This document shows, in pieces, positions 38,162-47,038 of a DNA stretch of 64,000 bases; the first letter of the stretch is position 1; every line of letters begins with the position of its first letter. This DNA comes from Paracoccaceae bacterium (GTDB lineage: Bacteria > Pseudomonadota > Alphaproteobacteria > Rhodobacterales > Rhodobacteraceae). The position numbers were made by a program, and so were the translations under genes. Under the pieces are notes generated by a model. That model saw nothing but the letters and a program-made list of their open reading frames with translations. It made no database searches and had not been told where the DNA came from. The DNA is taken from positions 26,053-90,052 of the forward strand of contig JANSXY010000015.1 of assembly GCA_024742695.1 (NCBI GenBank), in the 5' to 3' direction.

Positions 38162-40240
38162 GTGCCGCGCCCCATCTTGGTCACGAGTTCAGAGGCGGTC
38201 GCGGCGCTGGCCGCGCGCCTGTCGGCGGGCGCGGTCGCGGTGCCGCTGGCCCCTGTCGTCTTCTCCTTCGGGATCGCGGCCTGGTTCGCGCTGCCGGCCG
38301 ATCCGCCCGAGGCGCTTGGCTGGACCGCGGCCGTGATCGCGGTGTTGGCGGCGCTGCTGGCGGGGCGGGCGGGGATCGCCGGCCGACTTGGCTGTCTCGC
38401 GCTCGCCGTCTTCGCGGCCGGTCTCGCGGTCGCCGAGTTGCGGGCGGCCCGCGTGGCCGCCCCGGTGCTGGACTGGCGCTACTACGGCGCGATCGAGGGC
38501 CGGGTGGTGGCGCTCGACCGGTCGGTCTCCGACGCGGTGCGGATCACGCTCGACCGGGTGGTGCTGGACCGGGTCGCGCCGGAGCGGACACCCAGGCGCG
38601 TACGCGTGGCCCTGCACGGGGCCGCGGCCGACCGGGTGCCGGGGCCGGGCGACAGGGCGATCCTGACCGGCCATCTGTCGCCGCCGGGCGGGCCGGTGGC
38701 GCCGGGCGGGTTCGATTTCGCCCGCCTCGCCTGGTTCGACGGCCTCGGCGCCGTGGGCTATACCCGCAGCCCGGTCCTGCGCCTGGCTCCCGCGCCCGCG
38801 GGGCCGAGCCTGGGCAAGACCCGGCTGGCGCTGTCGCGCGCGATCCAGGCGCGGATCGAGGGCCCGCCCGGCGCGCTGGCCGCGGCGGTGGCAACCGGCG
38901 ACCGGTCGGCCCTGACCCGACGCGAGATCGAGGCGCTGCGCGCCTCGAACCTGTCGCATCTGCTGGCGATCTCGGGCTTGCACCTGGGGCTGGTGGCCGG
39001 GGTGGTGTTCGGCGCCGTGCGGCTGGGGCTGGCGGCGGTGCCGTCGGCGGGGCTGCGGCTGCCGGGCAAGAAGATCGCCGCGGCGCTGGCGATCGCGGCG
39101 GCGGCCGTCTACCTCGCGCTGTCGGGCGGCAATGTCGCCACCCAGCGCGCCTTCGTGATGGTCGCCTGCCTGTTCGGCGCGATCCTGATCGACCGTCGCG
39201 CGCTGTCGTTGCGGGCGCTGGCGCTGGCGGCGATGCTGATCCTGGCGGTGGCGCCGGAAAGCCTGGGCGAGGCGGGGTTCCGCATGTCCTTCGCCGCGAC
39301 CACGCTGCTGGTGGCGGTGTTCTCGGGTGCGGGCGGGCGCTGGCTGTCGGGCCTGCCGGCCCCGCTGGCCTGGGTGGGCGCGCTGGCGCTGTCTTCGGCG
39401 CTGGCCGGGGCGGCGACCGCGCCGATCGCCGCGGCGCAGTTCAACCGGATCGCGGAATACGGCTACCTGGCCAATCTGCTGGCGGTCCCGGTGATGGGCA
39501 CGCTGGTGATCCCGGGCGCGGTGCTGGCCGCCTGCCTCGCGCCGCTGGGCCTCGCCGCGCCAGGGCTGTGGCTGATGGAACTGGGCTGCCGCTGGATCCT
39601 GGCCGTGGCCGGCGCCGTCGCGGGGCTCGAGGGGGCGGTGATCGGGGTGCCGACGCCGCCGGGCGCGGTTCTGCCGGTGCTGGCGCTGGCCGGGATCTGG
39701 GCGGTGCTGGTGCCGGGCCGGGCGCGGGGCGTGGCGGCCCTGCCCGCCGCCCTGTGCCTCGCGCTCTGGGCGGCGGTCGAGCGGCCCGCGGTGCTGGTCG
39801 CGGCGGATGCCGCCCTGGTCGGCCGTCTCGGGCCCGAGGGTCGGGCGCTGTCGAAGCCGCGCGGGGCGGGGTTCGTGGCGGGGAACTGGCTGGAGGACGA
39901 CGGCGATTTCGCCAGCCAGGCGGACGCGGCCGCGCGAAGCGGGTTTTCAGGCGAGGCCGGCGCACGCTGGACCGAGATTGCCGGACGCCGCCTTTGGCAT
40001 CTTGCCGGCCGCGGCGCGGCCGCGCGGGCGGCGGCGCTGTGCCGGGATCGCGCGATTCTCATCGTCGCCGCCGAGATGCCCGGCGCGCCGCCGGGCGACT
40101 GCATTCTGTTCGACCTGCGCCGCCTGGCCGAAACCGGCGCACTGGCGATCGATGCGGACCCGGCGGGCGGGATCGTGATCCGACCGGCCCGCCTGCGCAC
40201 CGGGGATCGCCAGTGGGCGCCCTGGATGCGGCGACCCTAG
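38162..40240 (+). CDS. comEC: ComEC/Rec2-family membrane protein
   Basis: ComEC forms the inner-membrane channel for DNA uptake. The product (about 692 residues from GTG 38162) has an N-terminal hydrophobic block and a DUF4131-type extracytoplasmic domain (about 100-190). The competence core has ASNLSHLLAISGLHLGLVAG (about 261-280) and further helices to about residue 530. The C-terminal part is similar to a second DUF4131-type domain. No HxHxDH metallo-β-lactamase nuclease motif is visible. The GTG is chosen for its GGGGAG SD; ATG 38105 is an alternative. Natural competence is not proven, and in GTA-producing relatives ComEC is used to take up GTA-delivered DNA. Confidence 0.9.
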   Translation: MPRPILVTSSEAVAALAARLSAGAVAVPLAPVVFSFGIAAWFALPADPPEALGWTAAVIAVLAALLAGRAGIAGRLGCLALAVFAAGLAVAELRAARVAAPVLDWRYYGAIEGRVVALDRSVSDAVRITLDRVVLDRVAPERTPRRVRVALHGAAADRVPGPGDRAILTGHLSPPGGPVAPGGFDFARLAWFDGLGAVGYTRSPVLRLAPAPAGPSLGKTRLALSRAIQARIEGPPGALAAAVATGDRSALTRREIEALRASNLSHLLAISGLHLGLVAGVVFGAVRLGLAAVPSAGLRLPGKKIAAALAIAAAAVYLALSGGNVATQRAFVMVACLFGAILIDRRALSLRALALAAMLILAVAPESLGEAGFRMSFAATTLLVAVFSGAGGRWLSGLPAPLAWVGALALSSALAGAATAPIAAAQFNRIAEYGYLANLLAVPVMGTLVIPGAVLAACLAPLGLAAPGLWLMELGCRWILAVAGAVAGLEGAVIGVPTPPGAVLPVLALAGIWAVLVPGRARGVAALPAALCLALWAAVERPAVLVAADAALVGRLGPEGRALSKPRGAGFVAGNWLEDDGDFASQADAAARSGFSGEAGARWTEIAGRRLWHLAGRGAAARAAALCRDRAILIVAAEMPGAPPGDCILFDLRRLAETGALAIDADPAGGIVIRPARLRTGDRQWAPWMRRP

Positions 40241-40247
40241 TCGCGGA

Positions 40248-40931
40248 TCAGTAGCTGCGGATCAGCCCCACCAGCCGGCCCTGGACCTTCACCGCCTCGG
40301 CCGGCAGGACGCGGGTGGGATGGGCGGGGTTGGCCGCCTCCAGCGCGATCATCGGGCCTTGCCGGCGGAACCGCTTCAGCGTGGCCTCGTGCCCCTCGAC
40401 CAGGGCGACCACGATCTCGCCGTTCTCGGCGGTCGTCTGTTCGCGGATCACCACGATGTCACCGTCATGGATGCCGGCATCGATCATCGAATCGCCCCGA
40501 ACCTCCAGCGCGTAATGGCGGTGCTGGCCCGACAGCATCGATCCCGGCACCGCGACATGGTGCGACACTTCGGAAATCGCCTCGATCGGCACCCCGGCGG
40601 CGATCCGGCCCATCACCGGCAATTCCAGCGCGTCTGCCTCGACCGGCAGGGCGGCGGGCGGCGACGTCGCCGCACCGCCCTCGATTACCCGGGGCGAGAA
40701 GCCCGGACGGCTGAGCGCCTCGGGCAGTTTCACGATCTCCAGCGCGCGGGCGCGATGCGGCAGGCGACGCAGGAAGCCGCGCTCCTCCAGCGCCGTGATC
40801 AGCCGGTGAATCCCGGATTTCGACCGCAGATCGAGCGCCTCCTTCATCTCGTCGAACGAGGGCGGCACCCCGTCACGCTCCAGCCGTTTCTGGATGAAAT
40901 CCAGAAGTTCCAGTTGCTTGCGGGTCAGCAT
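40248..40931 (-). CDS. lexA: SOS repressor LexA
   Basis: LexA represses DNA-damage genes and self-cleaves when RecA is activated. The 227-residue protein has an N-terminal winged helix (about 1-65, [17 protein letters not shown]). The cleavage site Ala112-Gly113 lies in GRIAAGVPI. The Ser/Lys dyad is Ser148 in RGDSMIDAG and Lys186 in [11 protein letters not shown] 40931 follows GGGAGGTGGC. An ATG at 40964 would add 11 residues and overlap the promoter. Three GTTC half-sites lie 56-81 bp upstream, which indicates autoregulation, and a consensus site stands before uvrA. It is downstream of moeA and convergent with comEC (7-bp gap). Confidence 0.97.
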   Translation of the reverse strand: MLTRKQLELLDFIQKRLERDGVPPSFDEMKEALDLRSKSGIHRLITALEERGFLRRLPHRARALEIVKLPEALSRPGFSPRVIEGGAATSPPAALPVEADALELPVMGRIAAGVPIEAISEVSHHVAVPGSMLSGQHRHYALEVRGDSMIDAGIHDGDIVVIREQTTAENGEIVVALVEGHEATLKRFRRQGPMIALEAANPAHPTRVLPAEAVKVQGRLVGLIRSY

Positions 40932-40986
40932 GCCACCTCCCTCAAAACCTTCCGTCGCGCGCATCGGTGCGGCGCGGGGATATCGC

Positions 40987-41012
40987 GTTCGGGTTATGTT
41001 CTATCCCTGTTC
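40987..41012 (-). promoter_or_regulatory. Tandem LexA (SOS) boxes in the lexA promoter
   Basis: Three GTTC half-sites occur at 40987, 40998 and 41009, each separated by exactly 7 bp. They make two overlapping GTTC-N7-GTTC boxes that share the middle half-site. They fill the 91-bp gap between moeA and lexA. Confidence 0.88.
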
Positions 41013-41022
41013 CGGTTTCGTG

Positions 41023-42222
41023 TCAATCGGTGCGGAACGTCAGCGGCAGGTAGGGAACCGTGGTTCCCGCCGGGCGCGGTGCGTCGCCGATCGGCCGGAT
41101 CAACAGCGCGTCGGCCTCCGCCAGCACCGACAGCAGCGCCGAATCCTGGCGCGCGAACGGCCGGATCCGCGGCAGGCCGGGGCCGGGGGACAGGCGCGCC
41201 CGCATGTAGTGCTCGCGCGGTCCGTTCGCGCCGACATCGCGCGCCAGCACCGCCTCGTGCCGCTCCGGCGCGCGGGCCGGCAGGCCCTGCATCGCGCGCA
41301 GCATCGGCAGAAGGAACAGGTGTCCGCAGACCATGGCCGAGACCGGGTTGCCCGGCAGCCCGAGCAGCGCGGCGGTGCCGAACCGACCCGCCATCAGCGG
41401 TTTGCCGGGCCGCATGGCGATCTTGTAGAACGCCCGTTCCAGCCCGCGGCCCTCGGCCACCCGCGCCACCAGGTCATGGTCGCCGACCGAGGCGCCGCCG
41501 ACGGTCACCACCAGGTCGGCGCCCTCGGCCAGCGCGAGGACGGTACCGAGGCTTGCGACGGTGTCGCGGGCGATCGGCAGCATCCGCACCTCGGCCCCGG
41601 CCGCCTCGGCCATGGCGGCCAGCCCGAAGGTGTTGGAGGCGACGATCTGGTCGGGCGCGGGATCCTCGCCGGGCATCACCAGCTCGTCGCCGGTGGCGTT
41701 GATGGCGACGACCGGGCGGCGCGCGACGCGCAGTTCGGCCACGTTCATCGCCGCCAGCAGCGCGACATCGGCCGGGCCCAGCCGCCGCGGCGCTTCGATC
41801 CGGGCGCCGGCGGCGAAATCCTGCCCGGCGGCGCGGACATGGCCGGCCTCGTCCAGCCGCGCGCCCAGCGTGATCCGGCGGCCGTCGCGCTGCACATCCT
41901 CCTGAATCACCACGCGGTCGGCGCCCGGGGGCACCGGCGCGCCGGTGAAGATCCGCACCGCCTGTCCCGGCGCCACGGCGCCGGCGAAGGCATGACCCGC
42001 CGCCGCCTCGCCGATCACGTCAAGCACCCGGCCCGGTGCGTGATCCGCCGCGACGATGGCGTAGCCGTCCATCGCGGCGGCGGCGAAGGGCGGCTGATCG
42101 CGCCGGGCCACGGCATCCTCGGCCAGCACCCGGCCGGCGGCGCGGCGCAGCGGCACGGTTTCGGCCGGCAGGGGCGCAGCCAGCGCGAAGAGATGGTCCA
42201 GCGCCGCTTCGACGGAAATCAT
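41023..42222 (-). CDS. moeA: Molybdopterin molybdenumtransferase MoeA
   Basis: MoeA inserts molybdate into adenylylated molybdopterin to give Moco. The 399-residue protein shows domain III motifs (AAAAMDGYAIVAADH, about 48-62), GAPVPPGADRVVIQED (about 96-111) and the central MoCF/MogA-like domain. That domain contains INATGDELVMPGE (about 177-189), VTVGGASVGDHDLV and LGLPGNPVSAMVC (about 294-306). The start ATG overlaps the moaC stop as TGATG, which indicates tight coupling. lexA follows 91 bp downstream behind its own SOS promoter. Confidence 0.95.
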   Translation of the reverse strand: MISVEAALDHLFALAAPLPAETVPLRRAAGRVLAEDAVARRDQPPFAAAAMDGYAIVAADHAPGRVLDVIGEAAAGHAFAGAVAPGQAVRIFTGAPVPPGADRVVIQEDVQRDGRRITLGARLDEAGHVRAAGQDFAAGARIEAPRRLGPADVALLAAMNVAELRVARRPVVAINATGDELVMPGEDPAPDQIVASNTFGLAAMAEAAGAEVRMLPIARDTVASLGTVLALAEGADLVVTVGGASVGDHDLVARVAEGRGLERAFYKIAMRPGKPLMAGRFGTAALLGLPGNPVSAMVCGHLFLLPMLRAMQGLPARAPERHEAVLARDVGANGPREHYMRARLSPGPGLPRIRPFARQDSALLSVLAEADALLIRPIGDAPRPAGTTVPYLPLTFRTD

Positions 42223-42695
42223 CACTCCGCCTCGTAGCGACCTGATTTTCCACCGTCTTTCAGGACAACCCGAAGACCCTCGATGCGCATGGATTTCTCC
42301 GCCGCCTTGAGCATGTCGTAGACCGTCAGCGCGGCGACGGAGACGGCGGTCAGCGCCTCCATCTCCACCCCGGTCTGGCCCGTGGTCCTGACCGTCGCCG
42401 TGATCCGCACGCCGGGCAGATCGGCGTCCGGCGCCAGGTCGAGCGCCACGCGGGTGATCGGCAACGGATGGCACAGCGGGATCAGGTCGGCGGTGCGCTT
42501 TGCGGCCATGATCCCCGCGAGCCGGGCCACGCCCAGCACGTCGCCCTTCTTCGCGGTGCCGGAGGTGACCAGCGCCAGCGTTTCGGCCCGCATGACCACT
42601 GCGCCCTCGGCCACGGCCACACGATCCGTCACCGCCTTGTCGGAGACGTCGACCATGTGGGCCCGGCCCTCGGCGTCGAAATGCGTCAGGCTCAT
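42222..42695 (-). CDS. moaC: Cyclic pyranopterin monophosphate synthase accessory protein MoaC
   Basis: With MoaA, MoaC builds cyclic pyranopterin monophosphate from GTP, the first step of molybdenum cofactor synthesis. The 157-residue protein has [30 protein letters not shown] sequence (about 50-75) and [19 protein letters not shown] (about 113-131), both family signatures with catalytic Lys and Asp. The start overlaps trpC by 4 bp, and its stop overlaps the moeA start. moaA itself is not in the window. Confidence 0.95.
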   Translation of the reverse strand: MSLTHFDAEGRAHMVDVSDKAVTDRVAVAEGAVVMRAETLALVTSGTAKKGDVLGVARLAGIMAAKRTADLIPLCHPLPITRVALDLAPDADLPGVRITATVRTTGQTGVEMEALTAVSVAALTVYDMLKAAEKSMRIEGLRVVLKDGGKSGRYEAE

Positions 42696-43486
42696 GCCGC
42701 GCCCTCCAGCAGCGCGCGGGTCGCGGCAGCGACATCGGCCTGCCGCATCAGGCTTTCGCCGACGAGGAAGGCGCGGGCGCCGTACCGCGCGAGATCCTGC
42801 AGGTCGTCGTGGCGGAAGATGCCGCTTTCGGCCACCACCGTACGGTCCTCGGGGATCCCTTGGGCCAGGTTCCGCGTTGTATCAAGTGTGACGTCGAAGG
42901 TTCTGAGATTGCGGTTGTTTATCCCGATCATCTGGCTTTTCAGCGCGAGCGCGCGATCGAGTTCGGGGCCGTCATGAACCTCGATCAGCACGTCCATGCC
43001 CCAGGCCGTCGCGGCGTCCTCCAGTTCGGCCGCCTGCGCGTCCGAGACGCTGGCCATGATGATCAGGATGCAGTCCGCGCCCCAGGCGCGGGCCTCGGCG
43101 ACCTGGTAGGGATCGTAGAGGAAATCCTTTCTCAGCGCCGGCAGGCTTGTGGCCGCGCGCGCGGCGGTCAGGAATTCCGGCGCGCCCTGGAACGAGGGCG
43201 CATCGGTCAGCACCGACAGGCAGGCCGCGCCGCCGGCCGCGTAGGCGCGGGCGAGCGCCGGCGGGTCGAAATCGGCGCGGATCAGGCCCTTCGACGGGCT
43301 GGCCTTCTTGATCTCGGCGATCAGGCCGAACCCGTCGGCAGCCGCGCGAACGAGTGCCGCGTGAAAGCCGCGCGGCGCATCCGCCGCGCGCGCGGCGGCC
43401 TCGACCTCGGCCAGCGGTCTCGCGGCCTTGGCGGCCGCGATTTCCTCCAGCTTGTAGGCCTTGATCCGTTCCAGAACGTCGCTCAT
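42692..43486 (-). CDS. trpC: Indole-3-glycerol-phosphate synthase
   Basis: TrpC closes the indole ring in tryptophan synthesis. The 264-residue TIM barrel has [14 protein letters not shown] (about 53-66; catalytic Lys/Glu), [12 protein letters not shown] (about 111-122; catalytic Lys), [13 protein letters not shown] and VAESGIF (about 208-214). It is stand-alone, not fused to TrpF. The start overlaps the trpD stop by ATGA and its stop overlaps the moaC start by the same means. Confidence 0.96.
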   Translation of the reverse strand: MSDVLERIKAYKLEEIAAAKAARPLAEVEAAARAADAPRGFHAALVRAAADGFGLIAEIKKASPSKGLIRADFDPPALARAYAAGGAACLSVLTDAPSFQGAPEFLTAARAATSLPALRKDFLYDPYQVAEARAWGADCILIIMASVSDAQAAELEDAATAWGMDVLIEVHDGPELDRALALKSQMIGINNRNLRTFDVTLDTTRNLAQGIPEDRTVVAESGIFRHDDLQDLARYGARAFLVGESLMRQADVAAATRALLEGAA

Positions 43487-44502
43487 GTCTCCGGCGCCCC
43501 CGTCACGCGGGCCAGCGCGGCGACCTTGGCCTGCGCCGCGCCGGAATCGATGCTTTCGGCGGCGCGGGCGACGCCGTCCTTCAGGTCGCTCGCGCGACCC
43601 GCGATCAGCAGCGCGGCGGCGGCGTTCAGCAGCACCGCGTCGCGATAGGCCCCGCGCGCGCCGCCCAGAAGCGCGCGGAACGCCTGCGCGTTCTCCTGCG
43701 GGGTGCCGCCGAGGATCGCCTCGAACGGGTGCACCGGCAGGCCGGCCTCTTCGGGATGCAGTTCGAAGTCGTGCACCGCGCCATCCTCCAGCGCCGCGAC
43801 CCAGGAGGCGCCGGCGATGGACAACTCGTCGGTGCCGTCGCCGCCGTGCACGACCCAGGCCGCCTCGGCCCCCAGTTCGCCCAGCACCTCGGCCATGGGC
43901 CGGATCCAGCCACGCGCGAATGCGCCGGTCAGCTGGCGCTTCACCCCGGCGGGATTTGTCAATGGTCCCAGAAGGTTGAAGACCGTTCTTGTGCCAAGTT
44001 CGGAGCGCGTGGGCATGACGTGGCGGATCGCGGGATGATGCATCGGCGCCATCATGAAGGCGATGCCGGCCTCGGCCAGCGCGCGTTCGACCACCTCGAC
44101 GCCGACCATCACGTTGATGCCCATCTGCGTCAGCGCGTCGGCCGCGCCGGATTTCGACGACAGGTTGCGATTGCCATGCTTGGCCACCGGGACGCCGGCG
44201 CCGGCCACCACGAAGGCCGTGGCGGTGGAGATGTTCAGCGTGCCCTTGCCATCGCCGCCGGTGCCGACGATGTCCATCGCGCCCTCGGGCGCGCGCACCG
44301 CGTTGCACCGGCCGCGCATCACGCGCGCGGCGGCGGCGATTTCCGCCACCGTCTCGCCGCGGGTGCGCAGGGCCATCAGCAGACCGCCCATCTGGCTCGG
44401 CGTCGCCGCGCCCTCGAACAGGGCGGCGAAGGCGGTCTCGGCCTCGACCGTGCTCAGCGGCCGCTCGGCGGCGATGCCGATCAGGGGGCGAATATCGGTC
44501 AT
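43483..44502 (-). CDS. trpD: Anthranilate phosphoribosyltransferase
   Basis: TrpD joins anthranilate and PRPP. The 339-residue protein has the PRPP loop [17 protein letters not shown] (about 77-93), [15 protein letters not shown] (about 105-119) and the GPLTNPAG motif (about 175-182). It follows trpG by 63 bp and is coupled to trpC by a 4-bp overlap. Confidence 0.96.
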   Translation of the reverse strand: MTDIRPLIGIAAERPLSTVEAETAFAALFEGAATPSQMGGLLMALRTRGETVAEIAAAARVMRGRCNAVRAPEGAMDIVGTGGDGKGTLNISTATAFVVAGAGVPVAKHGNRNLSSKSGAADALTQMGINVMVGVEVVERALAEAGIAFMMAPMHHPAIRHVMPTRSELGTRTVFNLLGPLTNPAGVKRQLTGAFARGWIRPMAEVLGELGAEAAWVVHGGDGTDELSIAGASWVAALEDGAVHDFELHPEEAGLPVHPFEAILGGTPQENAQAFRALLGGARGAYRDAVLLNAAAALLIAGRASDLKDGVARAAESIDSGAAQAKVAALARVTGAPET

Positions 44503-44565
44503 CCACGTCCTTTCGTCGGGGGCGCGTGATCGGCTCGCGCGGTCATACGGTGCGGGGCGGCCATG

Positions 44566-45159
44566 TCAGGCGGCCCGCTTCACCGCAAAGCCCGCGCCGG
44601 CCAGGAAATTGCCCAGGAGCCGGTGGCCGTGTTCGGAGGCGATGGATTCGGGGTGGAACTGCACCCCCTCGATCGGGTGGTCGCGGTGTCGCAGCCCCAT
44701 GATCGTTCCGTTGTCCAGCCAGCCGGTCACCTCGAGGCAGTCGGGCAGGCTTTCGCGCTCCACCACCAGGCTGTGATAGCGGGTGGCGCGGAACGGATCG
44801 GGCAGGCCGGCGAACACGCCCGTGCCGGAATGATGGACATTGCCAAGCTTGCCGTGCACGATTTCGCCACAGCGCACGACACGGCCGCCGAATGCCTGGC
44901 CGATCGTCTGGTGGCCGAGGCAGACGCCCAGCAGCGGCACGCCGGCCTCGGCGGCCGCACGGGCGAGGTCGAGGCAGATGCCGGCCTGGTCGGGATCGCA
45001 GGGGCCGGGGGACAGGACGATCGCCCGCGGCGCCATCGCCATCGCCTCGGCCACGGTGATCGCGTCGTTGCGCCGTACCTCGGCCGGGGCCCCGAGCTCG
45101 CCGAGGTAGTGCACGAGGTTGTAGGTAAAGCTGTCGTAGTTGTCGATCAGGAGGAGCAT
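44566..45159 (-). CDS. trpG: Anthranilate synthase component II (glutamine amidotransferase)
   Basis: TrpG supplies ammonia from glutamine to TrpE. The 197-residue class I amidotransferase has [17 protein letters not shown] (3-19), the nucleophile Cys80 in [16 protein letters not shown], and the His-Glu pair in [12 protein letters not shown] (about 168-179). It heads the trpG-trpD-trpC-moaC-moeA unit. No Trp-rich leader peptide or attenuator was found upstream. trpE is encoded 1.9 kb away behind a divergent gene. Confidence 0.96.
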   Translation of the reverse strand: MLLLIDNYDSFTYNLVHYLGELGAPAEVRRNDAITVAEAMAMAPRAIVLSPGPCDPDQAGICLDLARAAAEAGVPLLGVCLGHQTIGQAFGGRVVRCGEIVHGKLGNVHHSGTGVFAGLPDPFRATRYHSLVVERESLPDCLEVTGWLDNGTIMGLRHRDHPIEGVQFHPESIASEHGHRLLGNFLAGAGFAVKRAA

Positions 45160-45301
45160 GGGCCCAGATGTCGGTTTGGGGATGAAGCCCCCGGACTGTC
45201 GGGCTATACATGGTCAGAGCCGGGCGCCGGGGTCAAGGGCGCCGGCGGGGCAGTGAGGCCCGTGCCCGTGGCGGGCCGGGCGCGAACGAACGGAGGGCAG
45301 G

Positions 45302-47008
45302 GTGGTCCGGGGGCTGTTGTCGGGTATGGTCGTCGGCGGCATTTCGGCCGCCGCGGTGCTGGTGACGATCTCGCTGGTGCTTCCGTTGCCGGAGCCGGCG
45401 CCGGGGGCGCAGGCCGCCGCGGTGCCGGAGCCGGAGACTGTGGCGGACGGCGCGATGCCGGAGCAGCCGGCCGCGGGCGAGGCGGCTGAGGCCGAGACGC
45501 CCGAACAGGTGCCAACGGCGCCGTCCGAACCTCTTGCGGATACGGCCGAGGCGGCCCCCGGCGACAGTCCGGGCGACGCACCGGACCTGCCGGCGGCGGC
45601 GATCGTCGAGGTGCCCGCCGGCTCCGCCTTCGGCCGCGGCCGCGACGATACCCAGCCCGTCGCCCCGCAGGCAGCCGAGGCCGGGCCCGACCTGCCCGGC
45701 ACGCCGCCCGTCACGGCGCCGGTGGCCGAGCCCGCGCCGGATCTGCCCGAGGTCGAAACCGCCGCCGCGCCGGCCGTGCCCTCGGGGCCGGAAAGCCCCG
45801 GCAGCCCGGCGCCCGAAACCGCGCCGCCATCGGCGCCCGATCCCGACGAGCCGGTCACCGCCCCCGCGGTCGCCGCCGCCCCCGCCGCGCCCGAGGCGCC
45901 GGGCACGCCCGAGATCGCCGGCACCGAACCGGCCGCGGAACCGGAGCCGGACCCGCCGGAAACCGCGCCCCGTGTCTTCGCGTCGCTGCCGGCCGCCGAT
46001 CCGGCGCCGCCGATGCCCGAAGCGGCCCCGGCCGGAACCGGGATCACGTTCCGCCCCGTGGAGCGCGGCAGCCCGTTCGAGCCGCGCCCCGGCAGCCTGC
46101 CACAGATTGATCCCGAGGCCGGCACCGCGGCCGATGCCGCGCGCGACCTATCCGATCCCGGCGCACCGCCCGAGGTCGGCGCCCTCGCGCCCGCGATGCC
46201 GGCCGTCGAGGTCGCGCCGGAACCGGGCTTCGGCCAGGCCGACGGGATCCGGGTGAACCGCCTGCCGCAGCTTGGCACGGAGACCGAGGAAGCGCCGCCA
46301 GAGGCGGCCGGCGCGATCTTCGACGGCGCGCTGGGGCAATTCGCGGCGGATTTCGAGCCGCCGGCGAACAGTGACCTTCTGGGCCTCGTGCTTATCGATC
46401 CGTCGGACGCGGCGGGCCGGATGGATCCCGCCGAACTGGCCGCCTTCGGCCTGCCCGGCGCGGTGGCCATCGATCCGCTGGCGCCCGGCGCGACGGAGCG
46501 GGCGGCGGCGCTGCGCGCGGCGGGGTTCGAGGTGGGGCTGCTGGCGGCCTCGGTGCCCGGCGGCGCGATGCCGGCGGACCTTGCCGTGAACTTCGCCGCC
46601 TGGACCGATGCCTTGCCCGAGGCGGCGCTGATCGTCGAAGCGCCGGACACCCGGTTCCAGAACATCCGCTCGCTGGCGCAGCTCATCGTCGGGCTGGCGG
46701 GGGACAACGGCTTCGGCCTGGTGACCCACGACATCGGGCTCAACACCGCCGATCAGCTGGCCGGCGCCGCGGGTGTCCCGCGGGCCGAAAGCTTCGAGAT
46801 CCTCGATACCGCGACGCAGACCGAGGCCGCGATCCGCCGAACGCTGGACCGCGCCGCCTTCGAGGCGGAGCGCAGCGGGCGGGTGCTGTTGGCCGTCGCG
46901 GCGCGACCCGAGACGCTGGCGGCGATCAAGACCTGGCTGGTGGAATCGCGCCGCGCCCGGCTTGCGCCCGCGCCGGCCTCGGCGGTTCTGTCGGCGGAGG
47001 CGCCCTGA
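45302..47008 (+). CDS. Divergent polysaccharide deacetylase family protein with Pro/Ala-rich linker
   Basis: The 568-residue protein has an N-terminal signal anchor (about 5-27, LLSGMVVGGISAAAVLVTIS). A long low-complexity region of Pro, Ala, Glu and Gly (about 28-320) follows. The C-terminal domain (about 340-560) resembles the YibQ/DUF610 divergent polysaccharide deacetylases (MPADLAVNFAAWTDALPEAAL, then GFGLVTHDIGLNTADQLA). It probably sits in the periplasm with the linker spanning the wall layer. Classical NodB metal-ligand motifs are not evident, so catalytic activity is uncertain. The start GTG 45302 follows GGAGGGCAGG. It lies between trpG and trpE on the opposite strand. Confidence 0.82.
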   Translation: MVRGLLSGMVVGGISAAAVLVTISLVLPLPEPAPGAQAAAVPEPETVADGAMPEQPAAGEAAEAETPEQVPTAPSEPLADTAEAAPGDSPGDAPDLPAAAIVEVPAGSAFGRGRDDTQPVAPQAAEAGPDLPGTPPVTAPVAEPAPDLPEVETAAAPAVPSGPESPGSPAPETAPPSAPDPDEPVTAPAVAAAPAAPEAPGTPEIAGTEPAAEPEPDPPETAPRVFASLPAADPAPPMPEAAPAGTGITFRPVERGSPFEPRPGSLPQIDPEAGTAADAARDLSDPGAPPEVGALAPAMPAVEVAPEPGFGQADGIRVNRLPQLGTETEEAPPEAAGAIFDGALGQFAADFEPPANSDLLGLVLIDPSDAAGRMDPAELAAFGLPGAVAIDPLAPGATERAAALRAAGFEVGLLAASVPGGAMPADLAVNFAAWTDALPEAALIVEAPDTRFQNIRSLAQLIVGLAGDNGFGLVTHDIGLNTADQLAGAAGVPRAESFEILDTATQTEAAIRRTLDRAAFEAERSGRVLLAVAARPETLAAIKTWLVESRRARLAPAPASAVLSAEAP

Positions 47009-47038
47009 CGGGCGCCGAGAACCGGGCCGACGCCGGCG

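Noticed and set aside
45160..45301. Tryptophan attenuator before trpG
   Set aside because: A small hairpin and an upstream in-frame ATG exist, but there is no short leader with adjacent Trp codons and no terminator with a U-tract.
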